Assembly (NCBI RefSeq): GCF_032854445.1
Contig: NC_088301.1
Coordinates: 41,847,116-41,899,186, forward strand
Direction: 5' to 3'
DNA length: 52,071 nt
DNA from: Liolophura sinensis
Lineage: Eukaryota > Mollusca > Polyplacophora > Chitonida > Chitonidae
The position numbers and the translations under genes are program-made. How positions within the stretch are numbered: the first letter of the stretch is position 1; each line of letters starts with the position of its first letter. Below the pieces are notes generated by a model that was not told where the DNA came from, did no database searches, and saw only the letters and a program-made list of their open reading frames with translations. Of the stretch, positions 1-12,200 are shown piece by piece.

Positions 1-200
1 TCTCAATAATGCAGTTGCTATGAGCTCAATTCCAGCTCTTGCTGGTTTCCTCTTTGGTCGTAGGTAGAAAGGTCTGCCAGCAATCTGCAGATGGCAGTGG
101 GCTTCCCTCAGGCTTTGTCGGCTTTCCTCCCACCATAATGCTGGCCACCATCGTATAAGTGAAGTATTCTTGAGTGTGGTGTATAACACCAGATATATTT
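1..200 (+). repeat. tRNA-derived SINE (family A), truncated by the window start
   Basis: Contains a B-box-like GAGCTCAATTCC, the body CCAGCTCTTGCTGG...GGTCTGCCAGCAATCTGC, and the 3' module CCCACCATAATGCTGGCC...TATAAGTGAAGTATTCTTGAG ending in a GTATAACACC motif. The same modules recur at 8869-9075 (reversed), 21797-21880 (reversed), 46563-46745 and 48888-49107. The tRNA-like head would lie before base 1. Confidence 0.7.
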
Positions 201-379
201 GTTTACAGTTGCCATCATAAGGCTACAATATTCCTGAAGTTGTGTTAGTCATTCATTATTTACTTACAAAATACATTTAATGATGTCATTTTACGTCATT
301 TTTTAGCTTGCCTGTATAAAATACAGGTGTAGCTTATGTCGTACCCTGAGCATTGGCGCCCAATAATAGAGAAAGCAAT

Positions 380-890
380 GTTAAACAAAATGTTTGGGGT
401 GGTACCTTAAAAAGTACTGCAGGTATTGAGCTCAGAGCTTGCACACATGTAGAGCACAATAGCACAAGGGGAGTGTTCCATGGTTGATTGGATGTGTGCT
501 TATTAACAACTGTAAATTACTGAATTCCTGACTTAGTGTATCATGTATTAGAATCATTGTTAAATAAAGTGTTAGGGGTGGTTTCTCCAAAAAGTACTGC
601 ATGTATAGAGCTCAGAGTTTGCTCACATGTAGAGGACAATAGCACGAGGAAGATATTCCATCATTAAGTGTGTGAATATTAAATACTGTAAATTACTGGC
701 TTAGTATATTGATAATTAGAATCACTGTTAAAAAAAATGTTAGGGTTGGTATCTTAAAAAGTATTGTATGTATTGACCTGAAGTTTTACATGAATATAAA
801 GCACAATGGCATAGAGCAATGTTCCACAGCTGTTGCTCTGTGAGCATGTTAATTATCATAAATTAGCAAATTCAAAATTTCAGTTCTTCA
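380..890 (+). repeat. Tandem repeat, three degenerate copies of about 170-180 bp
   Basis: Units begin at about 380, 559 and 727 with GTTAAA(C/T/A)AAAATGTT-like starts. They share, in order, GGGGTGGT, AAAAAGTACTGCA(T/G)GTAT, AGCTCAGAG, CACATGTAGAG(C/G)ACAATAGCAC and GTAAATTACTG. Spacing is 179 then 168 bases. The third copy is the most diverged. Confidence 0.75.
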
Positions 891-2664
891 TGCATTGAAC
901 TGATATTTTGCATTCATGTGTCTCATACAGGCAAGCTCTTTGGCAGCCTTGCTACCAGTTCTAAGTTAAACATGTGTATGTATTTGACAACATACATAAT
1001 TTTAAAAGATCGTTATTTTTAATTGTGCATGGAAGCACGGTTTCTTAAATTTGTATAATACCATATTAATTGTTTATATCATTTCTATTTTTTATTTTGT
1101 TTTTTTTTTTGTTTTATTTCAATTATTTTTTCTTTGTTTATGGCAACGTGTAGTTTGTATTGTCTCCTATTGTCATACTTTTACTGTAAATAGTTATCTG
1201 TAATATGTGTAATTGTTATAATGTATGATATGTGTAACTTACATGTGCAAAAAGGTAATAAAGCGTGAGGGACCATTTGGAGAGCAAGGTACACTAGTAT
1301 TTAGATGACATTTATGGAGGATGTTTATTTCGAATTACATGACATTTTTTTATTGACATAAGTACTTGCATATTTGTTTACTGGACATAAATGTTCACTC
1401 AGTTGTACAGGTGCATATATGTAGGATAAATCTGTGGATTTAATATTAGCGATCTTTGGTAAGAACAATCAAAACATTTTCTGTGATTACCTAGAAGTCA
1501 GATTGCAGCGTGTTCCTGGTGGGAGCCTACTGGTACTCTGAAAGCTTACTCCATTTGGTGTGAATTATGAGGGTGAGGAAAGTGAGAGTACTCCACCATC
1601 TGTCATTGTGTGCCAGCTCTAACCCATGTTGATCAAGCCCAGCACTGTTGACCCTTTCCTTTTCCATTCAGACAGCAGGTACTTGACCAGGCACTAGGAA
1701 TGAAAAAAAAAATCTCTTTCCTCTCTTAATGATGCAAAAACAAACATTTGTCCGGAGACTTTGGACTCAGTTATGATTAAAGCTGTTCAGCAAATTTTTC
1801 TGTGAGTGGATCAGTGGATCATTCAGTGACACCGTGTTTAGGCTCTCCACAACAGTTGTTATTCTTCCTTAGATCGATGTTCAAAGGGAAATGATGAAAT
1901 CTTATAGTTAATGCCATCAGATATCTTTGATAGTAACTGTATTATATAATGTAGTAGTAATTTTGTTTCTGGACACGTATTGTGTATGGAGAAAATATTA
2001 TATCCAAGTGGACATTTATGGAGAAGTTACGTTTAGAAATATCAGACTGGAAATATTAATAATACTGTATAGGTTACAAGCATATTTACATGTAGGGAAG
2101 GTTTGTTGTAAATTAGACTAACTTTCTCAGTAATGGAAGATAACTCCTTGGCCTGGGTCATGTGCAGTTTTCATCATTATAACTGGTGGTCTTCTGATTA
2201 TATCATATCCTAGCTATGTAATAGAGCTAGTGGTGTCTGTGGGTCACCAAGCTCAAGCTGTACAGTAAATCAAATGGACATTATGCTGTTCTGGCAAACT
2301 GATCTGAGCATTATACTTTGGTTATGGTCAGTCTTCATGCACTTCTTTGTAATCACTTTTATATGTACTGTAGAAGGTACACGTATAGTGCTATTACATT
2401 GTTATGAAAATATTAAATTATAAAAGTGTATGAAATTCAGTATGCTTTTTCTGAACTTGAAGTTGACATCAGGAACAAAGGCTTGCAAATGTTCAGGTGG
2501 TAAATATCCATGTGGTTGTAGTAACACAAGATCTTTGGTTCTTTCTCCTAGGGTGATAATAATTGAAGATGGGTTTCTCATCTGGCAGCTTTCCTTGCCA
2601 CTCACCCCCACAACACAAAGCCTAACTGTCCTGACTGTGATCAATGTTCAGCTGACCCAGACCC

Positions 2665-2864
2665 NNNNNNNNNNNNNNNNNNNNNNNNNNNNNNNNNNNN
2701 NNNNNNNNNNNNNNNNNNNNNNNNNNNNNNNNNNNNNNNNNNNNNNNNNNNNNNNNNNNNNNNNNNNNNNNNNNNNNNNNNNNNNNNNNNNNNNNNNNNN
2801 NNNNNNNNNNNNNNNNNNNNNNNNNNNNNNNNNNNNNNNNNNNNNNNNNNNNNNNNNNNNNNNN
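2665..2864. other. Assembly gap (200 N)
   Basis: Exactly 200 N. The round number suggests an arbitrary gap size. Pyrimidine-rich sequence (CTCTCTCCCCACCCCTTCC) follows immediately. Frames reading through the gap are meaningless. Confidence 0.98.
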
Positions 2865-5703
2865 AGACCCTCTCTCCCCACCCCTTCCTATCCCCCTCCC
2901 TGAGTGATGGGGGCAGCCTCCTAGTCTCTGTGGCCCACTCTTCACTGTGTGTGCCATCCTCACATAGCCATAAGACATTATTGTAAATCCCCTAATTAAT
3001 TCCATGTCTGTTGACATCTGCTCAGCTCTGTCCACTTAGAGTGGCTAAAGGAAGCAGCTATGTTTTGGAAACATTACATAACTGTGGATTTAATACTGAC
3101 ATTGTATTTGTGGACTTCCAGATGTAAATACTAGAGAAAGTAAGAAATATATATCATTTCATAGACTAACTAATAATAAAATGGCCTTAGTAAACCAAAG
3201 ATCTGGATAACCCTTCATTGCTTTTAACTTTTTAACTTACATCATTTTGATACAGCAAAATAAATCATCATCAAGAGAAAAAAAACACATTAGAACTTAC
3301 ATGGTATTGCAAAATTGAAATAACATATTTCTTTTTTGACTTTGACAATTGAAGTGTGTTGTGCAGATAGTCATGTATGCTAAAATAATTTATAATTTAC
3401 CATCAGACATGTTTCTAAAAACTAAATTTCCCAAGATGATTCATCTCTATACCTTATATCTTTCCCCACACTTTACGCTTCTGACTGTTCTGCTTAATGC
3501 ATTTTCTTTATTGATAACTTACAAGAATTTTTATGAACAGATTGTTTAAAATATGAACAGTTTAAAACATTAAATTTGTTTAAATTTTAAAAAATCTGCT
3601 AAATGCACAAAGAATAGTGTTGTTCATAGCACCATTGGAATTTTGGACAAGTTATCATCTAGGCTGATCAATTTGTTTCTGAGGCACAAAGATTTATTCT
3701 CAAGAATTGGATCAGTATCATTAGATAGAGATTAAGGAATAGTGATGGTATTTTTTTTTTCTCCTAACTTGTTTTCCCTGAACTCACTGATTCACAATAA
3801 ATGTACTATCAGGGTAAAATGTAAGCAATCTTTTATGTCCATAATGAGCTCGCATATTCAACCCAATGGCCAAAAAATCTCAAATTAAGATGAGACAGAA
3901 AAGTGAAAAAGAAAGTGTTCACTGACTGATTCTTTGGAATTACATCAATTCTCAGTATAGCCAGTTACATATAACTAAGTCAGCTAAGCCTTAAAATAAA
4001 GATTTTGCAGTATGTAATTTACAGCAGTTCTTAAGCTTTAAAAATATGCCATTTTCAGATGTTTAAAATGACGTTTTAAGCTTCAAAAATATTTTCATTG
4101 CTTTAAAAAAGGATTTCTTACACATTAAAATGATTTTCAAAGCTTTAAAAATATGTAAGAAATAGCACAAGGCTACACCACGTGTATAAAATTATTTATG
4201 TGAATGTTTATATACCCTGACTATTAAATATACACAAATGCCAATTTTATATGCAATGAGTAACTAGGTTATGTGTGGTAATGTTCCAGAGGAAGTAGTC
4301 CTCAAGGACTTGAGATCTACTTGCTGGTTCTATGTCTGGCTGCAGAACATCATTATTAACTCACAGCCAACACAAAAATAGAAATGTGGACTTTAGGGCA
4401 TTTAAGGTAAAATTGAATGTAGTCCTGGCTGTTGCCCTCTTGCCAGCACATGTGCCAGTTAAACACAATTAGCACTTAGCCTGTGGAACCAGTTCTACTA
4501 TGGTGTCAGTTCAGCTGGAATGTAGGGGATTATGAGGTAGTTTACAGTAACTCTTGAACCTGGTAAGCTTCTGTCTTTAATTTCCCTGTAAATGGTGAAC
4601 AGTTGTGATTATGGCCTCTTAGAGAGGGGGATCTGATCACTAAGAGGGGGTGCCTTTCACATTTGCTCTCATATCCCCAATGAACTTAAGAGACATACAT
4701 GTGCTGTTGGCCATCCTCTTCTGCTTATTCATTTCCAGTGATCAGAGAAAAGGACAAAAAAAGTTCTTCAGATACCTGTTCATGGACAGAAATGATCGTA
4801 CCTTGCTCATCTGTCTTGAATTTCCACTGGGACAAGCCTTGGAAAGTTATCTTTGAGTTTATGCAGAGCCTAAGGACACTTTCTTGGGAGAAGAATTTCC
4901 TTGGATCAACTCAGTTGTTTCTTAACTGAACAGACTGTTTGTGTGGAGTGACTTGTACTGGAAAAGACTTAAAGTGGCTACTATATTTACAGAAAGTTCA
5001 AAGTATGGCAATCCTATAACAATATGATTGTAAACAGAGAGATCATTGTAAATATGCAATGATGTCACTGATCTGGACCATGTCTGCAGTTTCAGCTGTA
5101 GTTGGATTATACCAGTGTGAGAAGATATGGAATTAAGGCGGTTATCATTGTGTCTGCTGGCAGTGGGTATTAAACACTGCAGTTGGGGATCCTCATGCCA
5201 TTGTGCAGGATAACGCTTGACTCATCAGCTGTCTGCTGTGCACGCCTTCATTAAGTTTTCTTGGGTAAAATGATGAACGGGTCACACAAAGTCAGCTGTA
5301 CTCGTTGGATGGGATTTCAGCTGTGGAATAACAAAATGAGCCTGTCAAATTTTGAACAAATATCCGAGCAAGATCCATTTTGTCTGGTTTTATCAAGACC
5401 TTAGCTTCCAACGGATACATTTGCAGCAGTGAGGATGGGTAGATCATTGTCTTAACAGAGCGCCCTAGCTCTTGGACTGAAGCACGAGTGTCTTTGCGTT
5501 TGAAGCAATGAGTTTACTGACTTCTAAGTATCGCTGTTTTGATGATCTTCTGTGATAACTATGCATTGGGATATTAAGATGATGTTAACTTGATATAATG
5601 CACATGCAGGATAAACTTCAGTAAGTGTGTTGGCTTTATTTCTGTCAAGTTACCAAGGTCTGACAGTTCTCTCTTTTGGATCTAATACTTGGACTAGAGT
5701 ACA

Positions 5704-5770
5704 ATGGGACAGGAACTAACTCTGATGAGAAACTGTCAGATCCCTTTTCCATGGGAACTCTTGTTTCATG
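5704..5770 (+). CDS. Candidate first coding exon of the FGD gene
   Basis: An ATG at 5704 has A at -3 and G at +4, and an in-frame TAG lies nine bases upstream (5695-5697), so it would be a genuine start. Twenty-two codons follow, then one extra base before a good donor (CATG|GTAGGT). This phase-1 end fits the phase-1 start of the exon at 9127. The peptide begins MGQELT, which fits the N-myristoylation pattern M-G-x-x-x-S/T. Against it: its 3' half (from about 5738) resembles the unit of the minisatellite just downstream, one-in-three phase agreement is expected by chance, and the peptide is not recognisable. Joined, the protein would be about 1,091 residues. RNA evidence is needed. Confidence 0.35.
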
Positions 5771-6760
5771 GTAGGTATATTTGTCAGACAAAAAAAAAAT
5801 TGTAGGTACAAAAAAGCTGCTAATTTATTTCATGTTATTTAAGTATAGAAGGCACTTCTTGGTATAAAGTATGTTTAGTTTCAGCTGTCAACCCTCATTC
5901 TTTTTTTTATTGCTTCTGTTAATTGTTTCATAGCACATACTACACGTACCTGCAAGTCCAATTTTTTTAGTTCACTTAATGTTTAACTGTGAGTATCAAA
6001 CTTTCATTTCCTATGGTCATGGAGGCACTTGTTTCATAATATGTACATATACTTATTCCATATCCTTTTCCATGGAAGCACTAATTGGTTTAAATTTATA
6101 ATTTTCTAATCCCCAGTATATGAGAGCACTTCTTTCACTGTATGTGCAGTTCAATGTACAAGAGAGAACTTGTTTCAACTTTTCAGTCTGTTTGATTATT
6201 TTGCCATATCTTGTGTACCATTTGAACCTTTATGGTAAATGTCCATGTAGGTACAGCTTAAAATCCCCTTTATTTTAGAGCACTTGTTTCACTGCATATA
6301 CATCAGAATTTCGTTTACAAGGGGCCACTTGTTTCAGCTTGTCACTCTCTCTTTGATTATTTTGCCATAATTTTAGTACTGTTTGAGCCTTTATGGTAAA
6401 TGTCCATGTAGATATAACTTCAAATCCCCTTTATTTTAGAGCACTTGTTTCACTGTGTGTACAACTTCAGAGTTCAATTTACAAGGGTGTACTTGTTTCA
6501 ACTTTAGAATCTCTTTTCGATGGAAATACTTGTTTTGCCATATCTTGTGTACCATTTGAACCTTTGTGGTAAACGTGGAAATCCCTTTTCCACAAAGAAT
6601 ACAACTTTCAAATCCACTTTCTTATTAGGGCCCTTGTGTCAAGATAGTTACAACTTGCAAATCTGACCATGGAAGCTCTTGCTTCTTAAATAGCATTGGT
6701 ACAACTTCTTTTACAATTTCCAAACTCTTGTTTCACCATATATTCAAGTCTCCTGTTTCA
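5738..6760. repeat. Degenerate minisatellite with about 40-bp units and about 157-bp higher-order period
   Basis: The core word CACTTGTTTCA and variants recur at about 5758, 6027, 6128, 6168, 6283, 6326, 6442, 6491, 6529, 6725 and 6751, often preceded by AATCCCTTTTCCATGGAAG-like sequence. A larger unit starting AAATCCCCTTTATTTTAGAG recurs at about 6109, 6263, 6423 and 6580 (spacings 154, 160, 157). It also repeats the block CCTTTATGGTAAATGTCCAT. It overlaps the candidate first coding exon. Confidence 0.75.
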
Positions 6761-9126
6761 AACTCTAGATGTATCTTTATTGAAGCTCTTTTTTGCTAGA
6801 TGCAACTTTCCAGCCTCTCTTCCGCAGCATCTCTCGTATCACAACACATATAGATACAAGTGTGGAATTCATCATAGATGCATGTGTCAAAATAACTCAT
6901 TCTTGGAAGCTTTCGTTCTATGGCAGATCACAATGATGATTTCTGGCCACACTCACATCCACCAGTAAACCTAATATTCTGTCAGTGGTGTATTTTCATC
7001 TGAAACACAGTCTATCTAGTATGAAAGATTCATCATCAGTTTATTGCTAAATATTGTTTTTGTTAGTTGTCATTGTACAGGAAAGTTTTTGTTATCCTAA
7101 TTTTCGTCAGATGTGTGGCATATTTATCTGTCACACTTTGGTTTCCATGTAATAACTCCTCCAAATAAAATTTTGTAAGCTGATTCCTTGTGTAGTACGT
7201 ATCTTAGATCAGTTTTGAGGTTTGTTAGTTTTACATGTATGATGTACTCTACAGTTCCCTCCAAAAGTCATATGTAAACATAGCATGGACCAGATTTGAA
7301 CTTGCCACCTCATTGGACTATGTCGTGAAGTTGAGTCCTCTAGAATGCTCATCTAGTAAAGTTCAGGTTATATGCGAGCACCTCGTTGGCTGGTACAGTG
7401 GATATCCGATATTGATAACATATTTAGGACAGAAAAAGTGTGTTTAGATTGATAACGTTATTCACTCTGTTAGAAAGCCAGTACTGTCAAAAGAATCGTC
7501 AAGATCAAATTGATATCATTATAGTGCATTAATTGTACGAGACCAACTTACATCGTGTTAGCATTTAGGTACACTTTATAACCTAACTTATGAGCATATA
7601 TGTACCTACAAATGTGTTGGCCAGCAAGAAGTTAAGTGGATTTAACCTTCCTGGTTTATAGTTTGTGTCCTCGCTTCAGAGTTGATATGTATTTAAATAT
7701 GTAGGCTATACTTAACCAACTTTAAACAGTACATGTGCATACGAAATGGTTATTGACTTGTGTTTGCTGTGGCCCTTGGAACCCTTAGTTCTTCCATCAG
7801 TGAAGTGACTTTTCACGGGTGCCATTAATGGAGGATTCTCAGCAGTTTGAGGAAGTTGTTTTGGGTGGGTATACACACTACTGTAAACTAAAAAAGATAT
7901 TATTTTTAACCTGTCTGTAATATGTTTATGAAATACATGACATACTGATCATGTTCATATGCAGTATATGAAAGCAGTACTAACACTTTAGCCGTACTTG
8001 AATCCTGGAGTTTTTTGGGGAGTCTACATGTATAACTGAGAAATCTGCTGTCTATGTATAAAGTAGAAAGGAGATGGGGCACTGTTTCTAGTGATATAAT
8101 TATTTTGCATATATTTCACCTTAAAATCAAAGTAAAAGACAGGGTGGTTAAAAAGTTGTGAATATTTGCCAGTGATTTATTTCTGAGTAAAACAAGTGTT
8201 TGTCATGTCATTTTAACATCTCTGAATCTTATCCAAGGTCTTTCTGACTTGGTAAGAAAAAATTGACCATTAAAACTATCAAATCTATGGTTCAGTTCAC
8301 CATTGAATTGATGACAGAAGGAATAATTTTAAGGTGACTGTTTATTATTTCATGAATCAGTCTTCAAAAGTTAAGGTACATGTACATGTGTAGGGCAGAT
8401 TATTTTGCGTTATGATTTGTTGGTGATTAATGGATAAAAGACCGTACTCATTCATTTACTGCTTGTAAACAAAGAGTGAAAATTAATTAATTAATGATCT
8501 GTAATTAAATGGAAAAATAGGGGTTGGGGTTTAAAAGCACAATTTGTCGCAAATAGTGACTGATCGTTACAGAAATGTCACCTAGCTTTGAGGCACTAGG
8601 AAAAATTGATATCTATATACATGCAAATTATCTATTATTTGAGGAATCAAAGAGTAAAATAAAGATCATACAATACATTTGATGTATGCTTAAGTGCCAT
8701 AAACTAGTACATCCTTTTTGTGTTCGTGTTGAATTGTAGTGCTTTTATGTACAGACACAATGATTAAGTTTGTAGACAGTGTAAGTTGGGCTTTAGTTAC
8801 TTTTCCTTCCTGTTGTTGACAGACTCAATTGATTTAAAACTGAAACTGGATTTCCATAATAATTTGTATTTATTTATTTATTTGATTGGTGTTTTATAAC
8901 GTACTCAAGAATATTTCACTGATTCAGCCGGTGCCAGCATTATGGTGGGTGGAAACAGGCAGAGCCCAGGCCCATCCGCAGGTTGCTGACAGACCTTGCC
9001 ATATACAGTTGGAGAGGAATCCAGCATTAGCTAGACTCACAGTGCCCACTTTTCTGTGGGTTGTTGGCGTGGATACCCCATATGATATTTTTTAGAAACT
9101 TGTTTGTGAATGTTCCATGATTTCAG
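5771..9126 (+). other. Putative intron between candidate first exon and exon 9127
   Basis: Holds most of the minisatellite and the reversed SINE; otherwise AT-rich with no recognisable gene. Short frames at 6696-6968 and 7235-7447 lack coding character. Confidence 0.4.
8869..9075 (-). repeat. tRNA-derived SINE (family A), minus strand
   Basis: Starts on the plus strand with a (TTTA)n tail and GATTGGTGTTTTATAACG, then TACTCAAGAATATTTCAC, CAGCATTATGGTGGG, GCAGGTTGCTGACAGACCTT and GGAGAGGAATCCAGC. These are the reverse complements of the family A modules seen at 1-200. The head end is diverged and lies about 50 bp before the exon at 9127. Confidence 0.75.
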
Positions 9127-9282
9127 AACATGGCAATACTCAGGGGACAGAGACTGCAGAAGAACAGTTATTATGCCTTGGGGTGAAAGGAAATGACCTT
9201 TGGGGTCATTTTCGCACAAAAGATGGGGCCCCACGCTTACGAAGGTGCTCATTTACAACAGATGAACTTAAAAAATTTACAG
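9127..9282 (+). CDS. FGD4-like: FGD gene exon 1 of the traced chain (N-terminal region)
   Basis: Fifty-two codons, phase 1 to phase 1, with acceptor TGATTTCAG|AA and donor ACAG|GTAAGT. Encodes residues 1-52, a polar stretch including the segment [20 protein letters not shown]. No domain is recognised. The open frame is clean and the donor is near-perfect. Joining to 12457 makes a GAT codon in frame. An upstream coding exon ending in phase 1 is required. A minus-strand SINE ends about 50 bp before the acceptor. Confidence 0.7.
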
Positions 9283-12200
9283 GTAAGTCTTATGCTCGTA
9301 CATAATATTTAGATATATGGACCGAGCCACTCTCAGTTTTGACATAAAAATGTTCTTTTTAGTCAAAACAAGGTCTGAGGTGACCAAAATTAGCCTTGAT
9401 TTTATTTCTTCCAGGTAATGTTTTTGCTTGTCTGTCTAATGATCGACAATTAACCAACAGTTGAAGAGGCTCACTTTTTAATTGGAACAAAAGAAATCTG
9501 ATATTCAAGCCTTGCTAAACATGGGCAACAGTCTTAAAATATGATCTTGGATGAGTATAAATTCTGGAGTTTGAAGTAACATTGTGGCATGTGGGTTTCC
9601 TTCTACTGCAATATTATGTGAGCAAACGATTGACATTCTACAATTTCTTTGGCACTTTTGTTGCATGAATAGTGGTCTTGTGCTACTGTTTTGGACAAGG
9701 TACTTTTTGGTGGTGCGGTTGCGGAATCCTGCGTCAGCGGCACAGATGTTTCTCCTCTGAGGACGCAGGCTTCATCAGCCATTAGCAGAGGCGGACATAA
9801 ACACATGTGCCATAAAGGTGCCTATTATAAACAACTCTGTCAGATAATCTGGGCTCATCCCACGTATAGGGCAGTCATGAGAACACAGGCAGGGCTGGAA
9901 GGGCGAGCCCTTCGCCACACAAGATGGAAAGGGACCCTTTGTTTAGCTGGCTAAGATATACTGATTATCATGGGCTAGTCATCCATCGGCGGTATCATTA
10001 CACTGATGTTTGTAACAGTGTATAAGTTAATTACTTCTCCATAAAACTGACCTTTTTTTTTCATTTTTCTGAACCACTATTACACTAATAATATAACCTG
10101 CAGCTAAATGTAGTTCCAGTTTTCACCCTTGTCTTAATTCTGCTAAGTTCTGATAATCTTAACAAAACACAAAGTTTCATTTATTTATGTTGTTTAGATT
10201 TCCACATTTATGTGTACAAGTATTCTATAATCAACCACGCAATCTGGTTAAATGTGTTATTATTAATAACATTTAGCTTTTCTTCAAGTGGTGTAGGATG
10301 TTCTCGTTATTGCATCAAAAACCATTTACTATTTCCTAGTTTGAGCTTGTTGATCTCACTACAGTATGGCTACAATATTGCCAAAGTAGCACCACGCTAT
10401 AATCATTCATTCAAGCGGTACATGCAGTGTTCCTCACAGTTGAGAAAATACCAGCATGAATTGTAAACTGTATTGTTTGTGCTACATGCATGATAATACA
10501 TTTAGATAAAGTTAATCACCTAAACTTACTTAATATTTCACGGTTCATAGCAAATGAAGTAGTGAGACTTCAGTAATACTCATAATATTAAATGCTAGAT
10601 AACTTTAAGTAAAATACCAATTATCATTATCTTATACTATACATTAATGATTTCACTGACCACTGAGTTGACATGTTTTTCCCTTTATTTGTTGCAGTGT
10701 GTTTAGAACCAGTTTTTAGGTTATGTATGTGTGTGTGTTGTGAATTAAATGAAAAGTGTGAGGATGTGTGGCAGATGTGTTTATGTAGCTAATGAAGGAG
10801 AAAGGTTTATGTTTTATTCATATAATATGGTTGTTTGTGAGCAAATTTTAATGACAAGCTGACAGTAGTAAATCTATGTTCCATTGTTTGTGTAAAATAA
10901 TCATTGGGATTTTAGCAGCCAGGTGTAATAGATTTACTGCTCCCATCAAAAAATGGCTAGAGGCCCTGAACAATGACATGTCTGAAAAACAAAACTTTAT
11001 TATGGTATATATGGCTAAGTTAGGGTTATTCTCACCAAATCAAACAGGCTCCTGACCACTGAGGTGGCTGGGTTGAATCCAGACCCCTTTAGGGCTGAAA
11101 GTGAAGAGGTTTAACAGTTGATGTAGCTGGCACTGAAGTGTTTAAAATTTTTGTTTAAGGCATTTAAGGGGTTTTGAAGTTTTTCTTTATCTAACTAATT
11201 TGCATGTAGGAGAACAATGGGAAACTCAAAGACAAGCTACATGCAAGGTCCTATCGTAAGAGAACATGTCATTTTTTTCTGTGATGTTGCAGTGCTTGTG
11301 TTCTCCATATAGGTGTTAAGAGCACACATATACCGATTATTGTGATGTAAGAAAGGAAACAACACAAGAGTTTCTGTTTTCAACCATTTTGTTACAGGCG
11401 GGGTGAAGTTTTACAAATTCCCTACTATAGCTCTTTACTACAAAGCAGTCATTACTGACAAAACTCTTTTGATTTTTGTTTTTGTGTGTGTGATACTAAA
11501 TCTGTTTTAATTGTTATTTTATGGCCAGAATAAATTTACATGATCAACAAGCTTAGAAAAACAGGAATATCATAAAAACATGGAGATCAGACAAAATAAG
11601 AAGGTGGATTTCCGATTTTAATTCCATTTTTGACGTTTTTTTTTTTTAGAGTTTACTCACCCCTTAAACACAAAATAAAATTTGTGTCATTTTAAGTGTG
11701 TAAAGTACATATATATGTAGGGAGTTTAGTAAGAGTTATTTAAATACTGCCCAGTACATGTTTGTAAATGGTACATATACATGTGTATCACTCAGATGAT
11801 GTACCTATATGTATTTGCAATAATACATGTAAAGATGTATAGCATGGTAATGAAGATTAATGCAGACAACATGCACACTACATGTATAAGTACATGTATT
11901 ATTTGAATAACATGCATTGTTTTATCATGTGTAATAAGTCAGCTGAGACAGGATTTCATATTTCACACCACTGGCCAGTAAGGGTCGCAGTCAACATGAA
12001 AGGCTGACCACTAAGTGTTTATTCAAATAACCAGCTGCTTTATTCATGCGCAGCAGATCAGGTTTGATGGAATAAATTTTGAATGAAATTTCATGACTGT
12101 AGTCAGTGTGTGTCTATATTTAGCCATGCTTTTTCCCTGATCATGATGAATGCTTCGTCCACTTAACCTGTCCGTTGACTAAAGCAATGGGCACAGGGTC

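Larger units (their letters stand above)
1..5703. other. 5' flank or 5' UTR/intron region without a supported gene
   Basis: Apart from the SINE, the tandem repeat and the gap, I see only AT-rich sequence with short chance frames. A small ATG frame at 5273-5404 (43 codons, beginning MNGSHKVSCTRWMGF) lies in a moderately GC-richer stretch (about 5050-5760). It could be an upstream ORF in a 5' leader, but nothing proves transcription. Three short AAGCTTTAAAAATAT-like repeats lie at 4032-4155. Confidence 0.5.

Noticed and set aside
2430-2903. Open frames on both strands of 77-157 codons at 2402-3035
   Set aside because: They run through the 200-N gap and have no recognisable product; the length is an artefact of unknown bases.
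7280-7400. Possible minus-strand SINE from a B-box-like AAGTTCAAATCTGG
   Set aside because: Only the B-box-like word is visible; no A box at the right distance and no recognisable body or tail.
11040-11110. Possible tRNA-like SINE head (GGGTTGAATCCAG)
   Set aside because: Too short and without a matching body; left as an unproven fragment.
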